A stretch of DNA of 40,681 bases from Pseudobutyrivibrio sp. (GTDB lineage: Bacteria > Bacillota > Clostridia > Lachnospirales > Lachnospiraceae). The translations under genes were made by a program, and so were the position numbers. Location: assembly GCA_017934625.1 (NCBI GenBank), contig JAGBJE010000086.1, positions 1 to 40,681 on the forward strand, given 5' to 3'. Below are positions 8,150 to 16,715 of this stretch, piece after piece (position 1 is the first letter of the stretch; every line of letters starts with the position of its first letter). The notes under the pieces are model-generated. The model made no database searches and had not been told where the DNA came from. It was given only the letters and a program-made list of their open reading frames with translations.

Positions 8150-9326
8150 AATATTCACCGTTTTTATAACGAGTAATAAGCTTTTCGATACGTCCGTATG
8201 GGTTGAGGAGCTCTGAGATAGAGCACTCATGATTAAGTGTATCGATAATGTATGCGATGTACTTAGACATATCACATTTGATGAAGTAATCCTTGTTGAG
8301 AACATCCTCTGGAAGGTAAGTAAGGTTTGTACATACAACCTTGTAAATGATACCGTCCTCAACAGCTTTGTCAAACTTAGCCATACCGTTTGTAAAGAGG
8401 CCGAATGTTGCAACAACAAAGATACGCTTAGCATTACGCTTCTTAAGCTCTGTAGCAACGTCTATCATTGACTCACCAGAAGAAATCATATCATCAACGA
8501 TGATAACATCCTTACCAGCTACATCATTTCCTAAGAATTCATGAGCGACGATTGGGTTACGGCCATCAACAATGCGGCTGTAATCACGACGCTTATAAAA
8601 CATACCAACATTAACACCAAGAACTGAAGCCATGTATACGGCTCTCTTAGTACCACCTTCATCAGGTGAGATAATCATAAGATTATCATTATCAAGCTTT
8701 AAGTCCTTGCAGTTCTTAAGAATACCCTTAAGGAACTGATATGTAGGAGAAACTGTCTCAAAGCTGTTAAGTGGAATAGCATTCTGTACACGAGGGTCGT
8801 GAGCATCGAATGTAATAATGTTATCAACACCCATTGCAACAAGCTCCTGAAGTGCCATAGCACAATCAAGTGACTCACGTGCGCTTCTACGGTGCTGTCT
8901 ACCTTCGTAAAGGAATGGAATGATTACAGTGATGCGCTTAGCCTTGCCCATTGCAGCAGCAATGATACGCTTAAGGTCACAGAAAATATCATCTGGGCTC
9001 ATGTGGTTCTCATGTCCACAAACAGTGTAAGTAAGGCTGTAATTTGTAACATCAACAAGGATGTATAAATCAAGACCTCTAACAGACTGTTTGATGATAC
9101 CCTTAGCTTCGCCTGATCCGAAACGTGGGCAATCAGCATCAACAATGTAGGAATCACTGCGATAACCTGCAAGTGTGATAATTGACTGATCGCTTTTGCG
9201 TTCCTGTCTCCAAGCAAGAAGGTAATCATTAACTCTCTCCGCGATGGCTGTACAGCTCTTGTGTGGGATTAACCCAAGCTCAGCCATAGGTGGTGTGTTT
9301 TCCAACACGATTTCATTATTTGGCAT
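8148..9326 (-). CDS. prs: ribose-phosphate pyrophosphokinase, long divergent form
   Basis: Makes PRPP from ribose 5-phosphate and ATP for nucleotide, histidine and tryptophan synthesis. Visible motifs are the PRPP-binding loop VDDMISSGES, the flexible-loop region YKRRDYSRIV, ITFDAHDPRVQ and the N-terminal FGSGEAKG. At 392 residues it is much longer than the usual 310-320-residue bacterial enzyme; the extra length is in the N-terminal and central parts (LAWRQERKSD, AAAMGKAKRITV), a form seen in Lachnospiraceae. AAGGAG lies 6 bases before the ATG. It is the last gene of dnaD-dnaC-prs, 27 bp after dnaC, and ends in a strong terminator. Regulation by ADP or phosphate, as in classic Prs, cannot be assumed. 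Confidence 0.9.
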   Translation of the reverse strand: MPNNEIVLENTPPMAELGLIPHKSCTAIAERVNDYLLAWRQERKSDQSIITLAGYRSDSYIVDADCPRFGSGEAKGIIKQSVRGLDLYILVDVTNYSLTYTVCGHENHMSPDDIFCDLKRIIAAAMGKAKRITVIIPFLYEGRQHRRSARESLDCAMALQELVAMGVDNIITFDAHDPRVQNAIPLNSFETVSPTYQFLKGILKNCKDLKLDNDNLMIISPDEGGTKRAVYMASVLGVNVGMFYKRRDYSRIVDGRNPIVAHEFLGNDVAGKDVIIVDDMISSGESMIDVATELKKRNAKRIFVVATFGLFTNGMAKFDKAVEDGIIYKVVCTNLTYLPEDVLNKDYFIKCDMSKYIAYIIDTLNHECSISELLNPYGRIEKLITRYKNGEY

Positions 9327-9353
9327 GTTTTGCTCCTTGATTCTATTAAATTA

Positions 9354-10343
9354 TTATTTTGATATTACTTTTTTCATGCGAATATCGTTTCCTATGAGCT
9401 TAATTACATCATAGTTAGAGAATACTCGCGAAGTAATACGTTCGCTGTAGGTGTCTCTCAAATCCTTAAGAGAGAGATTAGTGGAAATAATTGTTGATTT
9501 GTTACGTAGTAATCTTTCATTTAAACATTGAAATAGGCGTGCTGTAGTGAAAGAATTCTGAAATTCTGTGCCTAAATCATCAATGATAAGTAAATCGCAA
9601 TCGAAAATATGATTATGAAGCTCTGCCACATTGGCATTCTTCTTAAATGTCTGTTCTTCAAAAACTCTAAATAATTCGCTTGAAGTAAAATAGATAACTG
9701 AGATGCCCTGGTCAAGCAGAGCCTTAGCTATACAATTAGACAAGAAGGTTTTTCCACAGCCTGTCTTTCCAAGCAACAAGAGATTACCACCTTTTTGCCT
9801 AAAATTCTGCACAAAATTAGTGGCTCTTTCATAGGCTATTTTAGCATTAGCCCGAGCGCTGACCTCAGAACCTGGCTCATAATAGTCATCATCGTACATA
9901 TTGAGGTCAAACGCACTGAAATTTTCCTTTGAAAGAATGTTGCTCATATTAGACTGGCCATAGACAATATTAATAGCAGCCTGCTTAAAGCAATGGCAAC
10001 GTTTGCCATTAACATAGCCTGTATCTTTGCAATCTGGGCAATCGTATGGAGGCTCTAAATAATCCTCTGGGAAGCCAGCTGCCTTCATAAGCTCCATGCG
10101 CTTATTCTTGAGCGCTTCAAGCTTAACCTTAGAATCAGCGGAAGCTGAAGCAACGTCTTTGCCTTCAAAAATAGATGTGATAGAAGATATAGATACTCTA
10201 GATACTTCTTCATCAATGGAAGAAAGTGAAGGAATGGCAGAATACAATTCTTTAGTACGGAAAGATACAATCTGATTGTTTCTAGACTGTTTGTGATTAT
10301 ATTCACGCATAAGTGCATCGTATTGCTCATTAGTGAGTGCCAT
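9354..10343 (-). CDS. dnaC: replicative helicase loader, DnaC/DnaI-type AAA+ ATPase
   Basis: A 329-residue AAA+ protein that helps load the replicative helicase onto DNA. After an N-terminal coiled region, a zinc-binding cluster CPDCKDTGYVNGKRCHC lies near residues 100-120. The ATPase core shows Walker A GKTGCGKTF, Walker B LLIIDDLGTEF, sensor-1 STNLSL and an arginine-finger region YSERITSRVF. The ribosome site GGGAGGT precedes the ATG. It sits 15 bp after dnaD, its usual partner in the Firmicute primosome, and this linkage supports the role. Homologues are called DnaI in Bacillus. Confidence 0.9.
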   Translation of the reverse strand: MALTNEQYDALMREYNHKQSRNNQIVSFRTKELYSAIPSLSSIDEEVSRVSISSITSIFEGKDVASASADSKVKLEALKNKRMELMKAAGFPEDYLEPPYDCPDCKDTGYVNGKRCHCFKQAAINIVYGQSNMSNILSKENFSAFDLNMYDDDYYEPGSEVSARANAKIAYERATNFVQNFRQKGGNLLLLGKTGCGKTFLSNCIAKALLDQGISVIYFTSSELFRVFEEQTFKKNANVAELHNHIFDCDLLIIDDLGTEFQNSFTTARLFQCLNERLLRNKSTIISTNLSLKDLRDTYSERITSRVFSNYDVIKLIGNDIRMKKVISK

Positions 10344-10358
10344 ATCAATTACCTCCCT

Positions 10359-11471
10359 TTAATTTCCAAGCAATTTCTTTTCTAAAGCGTTGAAATCGTA
10401 GTTCTGACGCTGCTCGAAATTTAAAAATTTGTTGTTTGATTTTGCTCTTGTGCCAGATACAGATGAATTTGCAATATTGGCATTCTTAGCTCTAGCAGCA
10501 TCCGCAAGACGTGCTACAGAAGCTTTTGTAAATTCCTGATCAAGTAGTGCAACATCATTCATTGAGTTGACGCCTGCCTTATTCCAGCTTGTAAGAATAG
10601 AATCAGTATACTTGAAGCTAGGCCTGTTAGTAGCAGAAATAGTACGCTCACATGCCTCAAGAATGATGTCTAAGCTAAAGCAAAATGTATTAACCCATTT
10701 ATCGATAAAGTTGAGCTCTGACTCAACTAAATCTCTGTTACCAATACCAAGTGCCTTCTTAATAGAATAAACTGTGTTAGTGTGTGCGCTAGATGATTTT
10801 CTAGCATCCTCTACTGTAGTAATGCCATCCTCTGTCCAGTTTCTAGCTACTGTATCCATGTAATGGAAGCTGTTGTGTCCATTATCAAGGCAAGTCTCGA
10901 TAAGATATTGAATCAAATCTACAGACATATGTAAGCCATCGTACCAGAAAAGTAATGTGTTAGTATCTGAATTAGAAAGTGGTCTGCCAAGGTATGTCTG
11001 AGTGGCGAAAATTAAATCCGATACTTCGTCCTCTTCCTTGAAAGCGTCTAATTCATCTGCACTGTAGCTAGGCTTAAATGGTAAAGATATATTTGAAACT
11101 GCAGGAGCGCCAGCGCTAATAGCAACCGCTGGTGCTGCAGCATAGTTTACTGATGTGAATGAGCTGTTATTACCATTCACATCCACTAAGCAGATTCCAG
11201 AAAGCTCATTATCCTCAGAGTATTCAAGACGAAGCAAACCCACTTTCTCCCAATAAGTTAAAGCTCGCATGATATCCTTTTCTGTGTGGTCTAAGCAGTC
11301 CGCCAACTGTGAGATGGAAAAATCATTATCCTCTCGATTTAGACAACGCAGTAGATAAAGGTAAATCTTTACGTACTCTCCATTGGCATCTTTCATGAAA
11401 TCGTCAATAAAAGTATTAGAAATGCAAGTAAAACCAGAATTGTTACTGGTGTGTAGCATGATGTCAGCCAT
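10359..11471 (-). CDS. dnaD: DnaD-domain replication initiation protein
   Basis: A 370-residue primosomal protein that bridges DnaA-opened DNA and helicase loading. The ATG at 11471 (MADIML) is chosen because GGGAGAGG lies just upstream; a TTG at 11492 overlaps that ribosome site and is unlikely. The N-terminal winged-helix domain (about residues 1-95) includes YVKIYLYLLRCLN. Two tandem DnaD C-terminal domains follow, each ending in the family YxxxIxxxW signature: FHYMDTVARNW and FKYTDSILTSW. The second ends about 90 residues before the C-terminus, in a basic Ala/Asn-rich tail. Upstream lie an extended -10 promoter and four DnaA boxes, suggesting DnaA-linked control. Confidence 0.9.
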   Translation of the reverse strand: MADIMLHTSNNSGFTCISNTFIDDFMKDANGEYVKIYLYLLRCLNREDNDFSISQLADCLDHTEKDIMRALTYWEKVGLLRLEYSEDNELSGICLVDVNGNNSSFTSVNYAAAPAVAISAGAPAVSNISLPFKPSYSADELDAFKEEDEVSDLIFATQTYLGRPLSNSDTNTLLFWYDGLHMSVDLIQYLIETCLDNGHNSFHYMDTVARNWTEDGITTVEDARKSSSAHTNTVYSIKKALGIGNRDLVESELNFIDKWVNTFCFSLDIILEACERTISATNRPSFKYTDSILTSWNKAGVNSMNDVALLDQEFTKASVARLADAARAKNANIANSSVSGTRAKSNNKFLNFEQRQNYDFNALEKKLLGN

Positions 11472-11503
11472 ATTTATTATCCTCTCCCTCAAAACTAAGG
11501 CAA

Positions 11504-11512
11504 ATTATAGCA
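11504..11512 (-). promoter_or_regulatory. extended -10 promoter for dnaD-dnaC-prs
   Basis: On the minus strand the sequence reads TGCTATAAT, a perfect -10 with an upstream TGN extension. The start point would be near 11497, about 25 nt before the dnaD ATG. The -35 region (TTTTCT) is weak, as is usual for extended -10 promoters. Confidence 0.6.
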
Positions 11513-11520
11513 AAGTCATT

Positions 11521-11573
11521 TCAAAAAGAAAAGGGTGCCAAAGCCCACAACCCTTGTAAATAAAGGGATTGTG
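11521..11573 (-). terminator. probable murC terminator
   Basis: On the minus strand, CACAATCCCTT-TATTTAC-AAGGGTTGTG forms a stem, and AAGGGT can alternatively pair with ACCCTT just before TTCTTTTT. The second pairing makes a stem followed by a T-rich tract, as in an intrinsic terminator. It lies upstream of the dnaD promoter, so it ends murC transcripts. Confidence 0.5.
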
Positions 11574-11578
11574 AGTTA

Positions 11579-11684
11579 TGTGGATAATGTGGATAAGATA
11601 TATGAGACCACGAAAAAAGGGCATAAAAAAATCCACATTTCTACACTATTAAAAAAATGTAAAAAATGTGGATAATGTGGATAA
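11579..11684. promoter_or_regulatory. four perfect DnaA boxes in two tandem pairs upstream of dnaD
   Basis: TGTGGATAA, the complement of the consensus DnaA box TTATCCACA, occurs at 11579-11587, 11588-11596, 11667-11675 and 11676-11684. All have the same orientation. The pairs are directly abutting and 88 bp apart, separated by AT-rich DNA. The last box touches the murC stop codon. The set lies roughly 80-190 bp upstream of the dnaD start point. Binding by DnaA is inferred from the exact consensus. Confidence 0.75.
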
Positions 11685-13064
11685 CTACTTGGCAAGTAAA
11701 TGTTCGCCTACTAAATACACGTCTCCGGCACCCATAGTTATCAACAGGTCATTGTTTAAAAGATTTTTTTGTAAAAATTTTTCACAGGCCTCAAAAGTGC
11801 CTAAATAGTGAACCTCTGTTCCTAATTTTTCGATTCTATCTGCAATATCTTTAGCACTTACTCCATAGATGTCCGGTTCACGAGCAGGGTAAATATCTGC
11901 AAGAACTACCATATCAGCAACACTAAGAGCCTTGGCAAAATCATCTAAGAAGCTAAGTGTACGAGTGTAGGTATGTGACTGGAAGCAAACAATAAGTCTA
12001 TCATGTGGATAGTTCTTTGCAGCAGCAAGGCTGGCAGAAATCTCTGTTGGGTGATGAGCATAATCATCAATAATAGTTGCTCCGTTATATGTACCCTTAA
12101 GCTCGAAACGTCTGTGGGCACCGCCAAACTTGGCAAGTCCTGTAAGTATATTCTCGTAAGAAATACCCATTTCTATAGAAAGAGCTATAGCTGCAAGAGC
12201 ATTTGAAACATTATGTATGCCTGGTACATTAAGGGTTACCCTATCGTAGGCTTTACCATTAAATACAGGAACAAAGCTTGCGCAGCCCTTTTCGTTATAT
12301 GTAATATCTGTAGGATAGATATCAGCATCATTCTTAAGTGAATAAGTAATTACCTGACACTTAAGACCCTCAGTAAAGTAATTAACATCTTCTATTTCAT
12401 TATTGATAATCAAAATTCCATCATCAGCAGTGTTGCCGGCAAATTTCTTAAATGAAGCACGATAATTCTCAAGATTCTTGAAGAAATCAAGATGGTCAGC
12501 CTCTACATTAAGGATGATGTTGTATTTAGGGAAGAATGAGTGATATGAATTAGTGTATTCACATGCTTCCGTAATGAAAACATCACTGTCACCTACATGG
12601 ACATTGCTGTGTATGGCATCAAGGATACCGCCTACAGAAATTGTAGGGTCGTCGGCTGTCTCAAGAAGTATCTGGCTAATCATTGAAGTAGTTGTAGTCT
12701 TACCATGTGTACCAGCAACAGCAATAGACCTAGCGTAGTTTTCCATTATCTCTCCAAGAAGCTCAGCTCTTGTAAGCATTGGCTTACCTGATGCCTTGGC
12801 TGCAGCAAACTCAGGGTTATCCTCATGGATTGCAGCAGTATATACGATTAGGTCGATATCATCAGTGATATTAGAGGCTGCCTGTGGATAACTAATCTTT
12901 GCACCAAGTGCCTCAAGATGCTTTGTTAAGTCTGATGAAGCTCTATCAGAACCGGAAATGGTGAAGCCAGCGCCAAGTAAAATCTCTGCAAGACCGGACA
13001 TACTGATGCCGCCAATTCCTATAAAGTGCACATGAATTTTGTTGTTAAAATCGATTTTATACAT
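11685..13064 (-). CDS. murC: UDP-N-acetylmuramate-L-alanine ligase
   Basis: Adds L-alanine to UDP-MurNAc in the cytoplasm, the first peptide step of peptidoglycan synthesis. The 459-residue length is normal. The Mur-ligase order is clear: N-terminal UDP-binding HFIGIGGISMSG, the ATP loop AGTHGKTTTTS, central EACEYTNSYHSF and NVEADHLDFF, then DDYAHHPTE opening the C-terminal domain. AAGAAGG precedes the ATG. It is transcribed toward dnaD but separated from it by a probable terminator, DnaA boxes and a new promoter, so it is probably its own unit. A further perfect DnaA box lies inside it at 12883-12891. Confidence 0.96.
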   Translation of the reverse strand: MYKIDFNNKIHVHFIGIGGISMSGLAEILLGAGFTISGSDRASSDLTKHLEALGAKISYPQAASNITDDIDLIVYTAAIHEDNPEFAAAKASGKPMLTRAELLGEIMENYARSIAVAGTHGKTTTTSMISQILLETADDPTISVGGILDAIHSNVHVGDSDVFITEACEYTNSYHSFFPKYNIILNVEADHLDFFKNLENYRASFKKFAGNTADDGILIINNEIEDVNYFTEGLKCQVITYSLKNDADIYPTDITYNEKGCASFVPVFNGKAYDRVTLNVPGIHNVSNALAAIALSIEMGISYENILTGLAKFGGAHRRFELKGTYNGATIIDDYAHHPTEISASLAAAKNYPHDRLIVCFQSHTYTRTLSFLDDFAKALSVADMVVLADIYPAREPDIYGVSAKDIADRIEKLGTEVHYLGTFEACEKFLQKNLLNNDLLITMGAGDVYLVGEHLLAK

Positions 13065-13219
13065 AAGTAACCTTCTTTATTTTTTAAATTTTTACATAAA
13101 ATACCTACATAACTCTAACCCCAAAATGTTTTACATGCAAGATAAAATGAATATATTGTAGAAATTGACAGTGAATTGTCTAACAATTAACAATGGTTTA
13201 GTAAAAATTATTAATAATA

Positions 13220-13248
13220 TTGCAGTAAATAACGGCATTTGCTATACT
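13220..13248 (+). promoter_or_regulatory. promoter of the glgC operon
   Basis: TTGCAG (13220-13225), a 17-bp spacer and TATACT (13243-13248). A start near 13255 leaves about 15 nt before the ATG at 13270, containing the ribosome site AAAGGGGAG. The rest of the 205-bp murC-glgC intergenic region shows no further clear element. Confidence 0.65.
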
Positions 13249-13269
13249 AATGTTACAAAGGGGAGTGCT

Positions 13270-14601
13270 ATGGGTTTTTTTGTAAGCACATCCTTGACTG
13301 ACACCATGAGAAAGGCAGATGATAGGATGATTAGAAAAGAAATGATCGCAATGCTTCTCGCTGGCGGGCAGGGAAGCAGACTCGGCGTATTGACGTCCGA
13401 TGTTGCAAAGCCAGCAGTTTCTTTTGGAGGAAAGTATCGTATTATCGATTTCCCTCTATCAAATTGTATCAATTCAGGCATTGATACAGTTGGCGTACTA
13501 ACTCAATATCAGCCATTAGTTCTTAATTCTCATATTGGAATTGGTATTCCTTGGGATTTGGACAGAAACAATGGCGGAGTTACCGTTCTTCCACCATATG
13601 AGAAGAGCGATACAAGTGAGTGGTATTCAGGTACAGCCAACGCAATTTTCCAAAACCTTAAGTACATGGAGAGCTATAATCCAGAGTATGTGCTTATCCT
13701 TTCAGGAGATCACATCTACAAGATGGATTATGAGGCCATGTTAGATTTTCATAAGGCTAAGGGCGCTGATGTTACAATCGCTGTTATTCCAGTTCCAATT
13801 GAGGAAGCATCGCGTTTTGGAGTTGTTATTGCTGATGACGATAAGCGAATCAGCGAGTTTGAAGAAAAGCCAGCAAATCCACGAAGTAATCTTGCTTCAA
13901 TGGGTATTTATATATTCAGCTGGAAAGTATTAAAGGAGTCTTTGCTTGCACTTAAGGATCAGAGCAACTGTGATTTTGGTAAGCATGTACTTCCATACCT
14001 TCATGAGAAGGGGGCACCAATGTATGCCTACGAATTCAATAGCTATTGGAAGGATGTAGGAACACTTGGTTCATATTGGGAAGCCAATATGGAGTTAATT
14101 GATTTGATTCCAGAGTTTAATCTATATGAGGAATTTTGGAAAATTTACACTAATCAAAATATCATCGAGCCACAGTTCATTGCAAGTACAGCAGTAGTTG
14201 AAAAGGCTATTGTGGGAGCAGGTGCACAGATTTATGGCGAGGTTTACAATTCGGTATTAGGTGCTGGCGTAGTGATTGATGAAGGAACAGTTGTTAGAGA
14301 TTCAATCATCATGGAAGGCGCTGTTATCGGTAAGAATTGCGTAATAGATAAATCGATTATTGCAGAGAACACTGTTGTTGGTGAAGGAACAAAGATAGGA
14401 CAAGGCGAAGAGGCAGAAAGCAAGCTTAATGCAAGCATTTATTCCTTTGGCCTTGCTGTTATCGGAGAGAATTCAGTTATACCAGCAAACGTTACTATAG
14501 GTAAAAATACAGCTATCAAAGGCGAGACTAGCGAGGCAGATTATCCTGACGGACAGTTAGCTAGTGGCGGCTACATTATCAAGGCAGGTGATCGATTATG
14601 A
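13270..14601 (+). CDS. glgC: glucose-1-phosphate adenylyltransferase, catalytic subunit
   Basis: Makes ADP-glucose from glucose-1-phosphate and ATP, the committed step of glycogen synthesis. The ATG at 13270 is chosen for its AAAGGGGAG site and because the promoter -10 lies inside any longer reading from 13165. The 443-residue protein has the nucleotide-binding [11 protein letters not shown] and [15 protein letters not shown], then [15 protein letters not shown] and YWKDVGT, followed by a C-terminal left-handed beta-helix of hexapeptide repeats ([19 protein letters not shown]). An extra N-terminal stretch of about 25 residues precedes the core. The start of glgD overlaps its stop (ATGA), so the two are translationally coupled. 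Confidence 0.95.
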   Translation: MGFFVSTSLTDTMRKADDRMIRKEMIAMLLAGGQGSRLGVLTSDVAKPAVSFGGKYRIIDFPLSNCINSGIDTVGVLTQYQPLVLNSHIGIGIPWDLDRNNGGVTVLPPYEKSDTSEWYSGTANAIFQNLKYMESYNPEYVLILSGDHIYKMDYEAMLDFHKAKGADVTIAVIPVPIEEASRFGVVIADDDKRISEFEEKPANPRSNLASMGIYIFSWKVLKESLLALKDQSNCDFGKHVLPYLHEKGAPMYAYEFNSYWKDVGTLGSYWEANMELIDLIPEFNLYEEFWKIYTNQNIIEPQFIASTAVVEKAIVGAGAQIYGEVYNSVLGAGVVIDEGTVVRDSIIMEGAVIGKNCVIDKSIIAENTVVGEGTKIGQGEEAESKLNASIYSFGLAVIGENSVIPANVTIGKNTAIKGETSEADYPDGQLASGGYIIKAGDRL

Positions 14602-15731
14602 AAGCATTAGGAATTATACTAGCAGGTGGAAACTCAAGCAGAATGCAGCAACTTACTGAGAAGCGTGCCATTGCCGCAATGCCAGTAGGTGGCAGCTACA
14701 GATGTATCGATTTTGTTCTTTCAAACATGACAAATTCACACATCCAGACAGTAGCAGTACTTTCGCAGTACAATGCAAGGTCTCTAAATGAGCACCTTAA
14801 CTCATCAAAATGGTGGAACTTTGGTAGAAAGCAGGGAGGCCTCTTCCTATTTACACCAACAGTTACTACTAATAATAGCTGGTGGTACAGAGGTACTGCC
14901 GATGCCATTTGGCAAAATATTGATTTCTTAAAGAAAAGACATGAGCCATATGTTATCATTGCAAGTGGTGATTGTGTTTACAAGCTGGATTTCAATAAGG
15001 TACTTGATTATCACATCAAGAAGCAGGCAGATATCACAGTAGTATGTGCTAAGCTTCCAGAGGGAGATGACATCAACCGTTACGGTGTGGTAGAGATGGA
15101 CAGAGACGGTAGAATCGTTGAGTTTGAAGAAAAGCCAATGGTTGCTACTTCAGACATCGTTTCTGCTGGCGTATATGTCATTAGAAGAAGAGCTCTTATC
15201 GATTTACTTGAAGAGTGTAATCGCGAGGGCCGATACAACTTTGTAACAGATATTCTCATTAGATATAAGAATATGAAGAAGATTTACGGATACAAGATGG
15301 AAGGCTATTGGGCTAATCTTGCTGACGTAGACAGCTATTTCAAGGCTAATATGGACTTCCTGAGAAAGGATGTTAGAGATAGCTTCTTCCATACTGAGCC
15401 TGGTGTATATTCAAAGACTCATGACCTGCCACCTGCAAAGTTCAACACAGGTTCTAAGGTCACCAATTCACTTGTTGCTGGTGGTTGCATTATAAACAGC
15501 ACAGTCGAGAATTCTGTACTATTTAAGAAGGCGTTTGTTGGAAACAATTCAGTTGTTAAGAACTGCGTCATTCTAAATGGAGCATACATTGGCGACAATG
15601 TACACGTAGAAAACTGTATTGTTGAAAGCCATGAAACATTGCTCAGCGGTTCCACATATATTGGGGAAAACGGAATCCGCATAGTAACCGGTAACAAAAA
15701 CAGATATGATATGCCAGTTGGGGAGGTATAA
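14598..15731 (+). CDS. glgD: glucose-1-phosphate adenylyltransferase subunit GlgD
   Basis: A 377-residue paralogue of GlgC and its partner in the Firmicute heterotetramer, where GlgD is mainly regulatory. The fold is preserved ([41 protein letters not shown]-terminal hexapeptide repeats), but key catalytic-loop residues of GlgC have changed: the FGGKYR of GlgC reads VGGSYR here, losing the Lys. It overlaps glgC by 4 bp and its stop overlaps the ribosome site of spoVG. No glgA or glgB is nearby in this window. Confidence 0.93.
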   Translation: MKALGIILAGGNSSRMQQLTEKRAIAAMPVGGSYRCIDFVLSNMTNSHIQTVAVLSQYNARSLNEHLNSSKWWNFGRKQGGLFLFTPTVTTNNSWWYRGTADAIWQNIDFLKKRHEPYVIIASGDCVYKLDFNKVLDYHIKKQADITVVCAKLPEGDDINRYGVVEMDRDGRIVEFEEKPMVATSDIVSAGVYVIRRRALIDLLEECNREGRYNFVTDILIRYKNMKKIYGYKMEGYWANLADVDSYFKANMDFLRKDVRDSFFHTEPGVYSKTHDLPPAKFNTGSKVTNSLVAGGCIINSTVENSVLFKKAFVGNNSVVKNCVILNGAYIGDNVHVENCIVESHETLLSGSTYIGENGIRIVTGNKNRYDMPVGEV

Positions 15732-15735
15732 CAAA

Positions 15736-15996
15736 ATGCAAATTACAGACATTAGAATTCGCAAGATTGAAAAAGAAGGCAAGATGAAAGCAGTAGTCTC
15801 TGTCACAATTGACGAGGAGTTTGTAATTCACGACATCAAGATTATTGAAGGAGATAAGGGACTATTTATAGCAATGCCATCAAGACGTGGTTCTGAGGGT
15901 GGCTATAAGGATATTGCTCATCCAATTCGCTCAACAACAAGAGAACAGATGCAGACAATGATTCTTAACAAGTACAAGGAAGAGTTCCCAGAGTAA
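15736..15996 (+). CDS. spoVG: septation/RNA-binding regulator SpoVG
   Basis: An 86-residue protein beginning [11 protein letters not shown], with the conserved FIAMPSRR and HPI features of the family. SpoVG binds nucleic acids and adjusts septation, sporulation and envelope genes in Firmicutes, including non-sporulating ones. The ATG at 15736 follows GGGGAGG; an in-frame ATG at 15706 would extend back into glgD and is rejected. It lies between glgD and pth. Confidence 0.95.
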   Translation: MQITDIRIRKIEKEGKMKAVVSVTIDEEFVIHDIKIIEGDKGLFIAMPSRRGSEGGYKDIAHPIRSTTREQMQTMILNKYKEEFPE

Positions 15997-16001
15997 GATT
16001 T

Positions 16002-16577
16002 ATGTATTTAATAGTAGGTTTAGGCAATCCAGAAAGAAAGTATGAAGGGACCCGACATAACGTGGGGTTCGAGGCGATAGACACCTTAGCAAAGCATTAT
16101 TCTATTGATATTAATCAAAAGGAACAAAAGGGTATTGTTGGAAAGGGTATGATAAATGGCCATAAGGTAATTTTGGCAAAGCCTATGACCTATATGAACC
16201 TTAGTGGTGAATGTGTACAACCACTTGTAGATTATTACGAGGTTGATCCTGAGACGGAGCTTGTAGTCATCTCAGATGATGTTTCTCTATCTACAGGAAA
16301 TATCAGAGTAAGAAAGAAGGGCTCAGCCGGCGGACATAATGGACTTAAAAACATTATTGCACGCCTGGATACAAACGTATTTCCGCGCATCCGCGTTGGT
16401 GTAGGTGAGTGTGAAAATGGTGATATGGTAGCCCATGTGCTCGGCAGATACAATGCTGAGGATAGACAAAAGGTTGACGCATCATTTGAAAAGGTAATCG
16501 GCGCAGTGGAATTGTTTTTAGAGGGTGACATAGATGCTGCAATGAATAAATACAATGTAAAAGAAAAAATTGACTAA
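16002..16577 (+). CDS. pth: peptidyl-tRNA hydrolase
   Basis: Releases peptides from prematurely dropped peptidyl-tRNA so that tRNA can be reused. The 191-residue protein is of normal length. The catalytic region is intact: GLGNPERKYEGTRHNVGF includes Asn9 and His19, the Asp lies in VVISDDV, and GSAGGHNGLKNI is also present. It starts 5 bp after spoVG without a strong ribosome site, suggesting coupling. The spoVG-pth pairing recalls the Bacillus spoVG-glmU-prs-ctc-pth region. A terminator follows. Confidence 0.96.
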   Translation: MYLIVGLGNPERKYEGTRHNVGFEAIDTLAKHYSIDINQKEQKGIVGKGMINGHKVILAKPMTYMNLSGECVQPLVDYYEVDPETELVVISDDVSLSTGNIRVRKKGSAGGHNGLKNIIARLDTNVFPRIRVGVGECENGDMVAHVLGRYNAEDRQKVDASFEKVIGAVELFLEGDIDAAMNKYNVKEKID

Positions 16578-16582
16578 ATACC

Positions 16583-16616
16583 AGCCTGCATAACCTATAT
16601 GCAGGCTAATTTTTTA
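16583..16616 (+). terminator. intrinsic terminator of glgC-glgD-spoVG-pth
   Basis: AGCCTGCATA-ACCTA-TATGCAGGCT (perfect stem, 16583-16607) followed by AATTTTTT. Confidence 0.9.
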
Positions 16617-16625
16617 GTTTTGTTA

Positions 16626-16654
16626 TTTACAATAACGGTTTATTATTCTATACT
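16626..16654 (+). promoter_or_regulatory. promoter for the BTAD regulator and following operon
   Basis: TTTACA (16626-16631), a 17-bp spacer and TATACT (16649-16654), about 60 bp before the ATG at 16716. Confidence 0.65.
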
Positions 16655-16715
16655 TAAAAATGTAATGATATCGAACTATATTATATAAAATAATTAATAG
16701 AGAAAAGGGAGAGCC

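Noticed and set aside
11521-11573. Attenuator-like alternative hairpins before dnaD
   Set aside because: The alternative pairings are real on paper, but the dnaD promoter (11504-11512) lies downstream of them, so they can act only on murC transcripts; a plain terminator is simpler.
11579-11684. Chromosomal origin (oriC)
   Set aside because: DnaA boxes and AT-rich DNA are present, but dnaA, dnaN, rpmH or gidA are not nearby, and only four boxes in one orientation are seen. A regulatory or titration site is more likely.
13165-13269. N-terminal extension of GlgC
   Set aside because: The in-frame TTG at 13165 would place the promoter -35 and -10 inside the coding region; the ATG at 13270 has a strong ribosome site.
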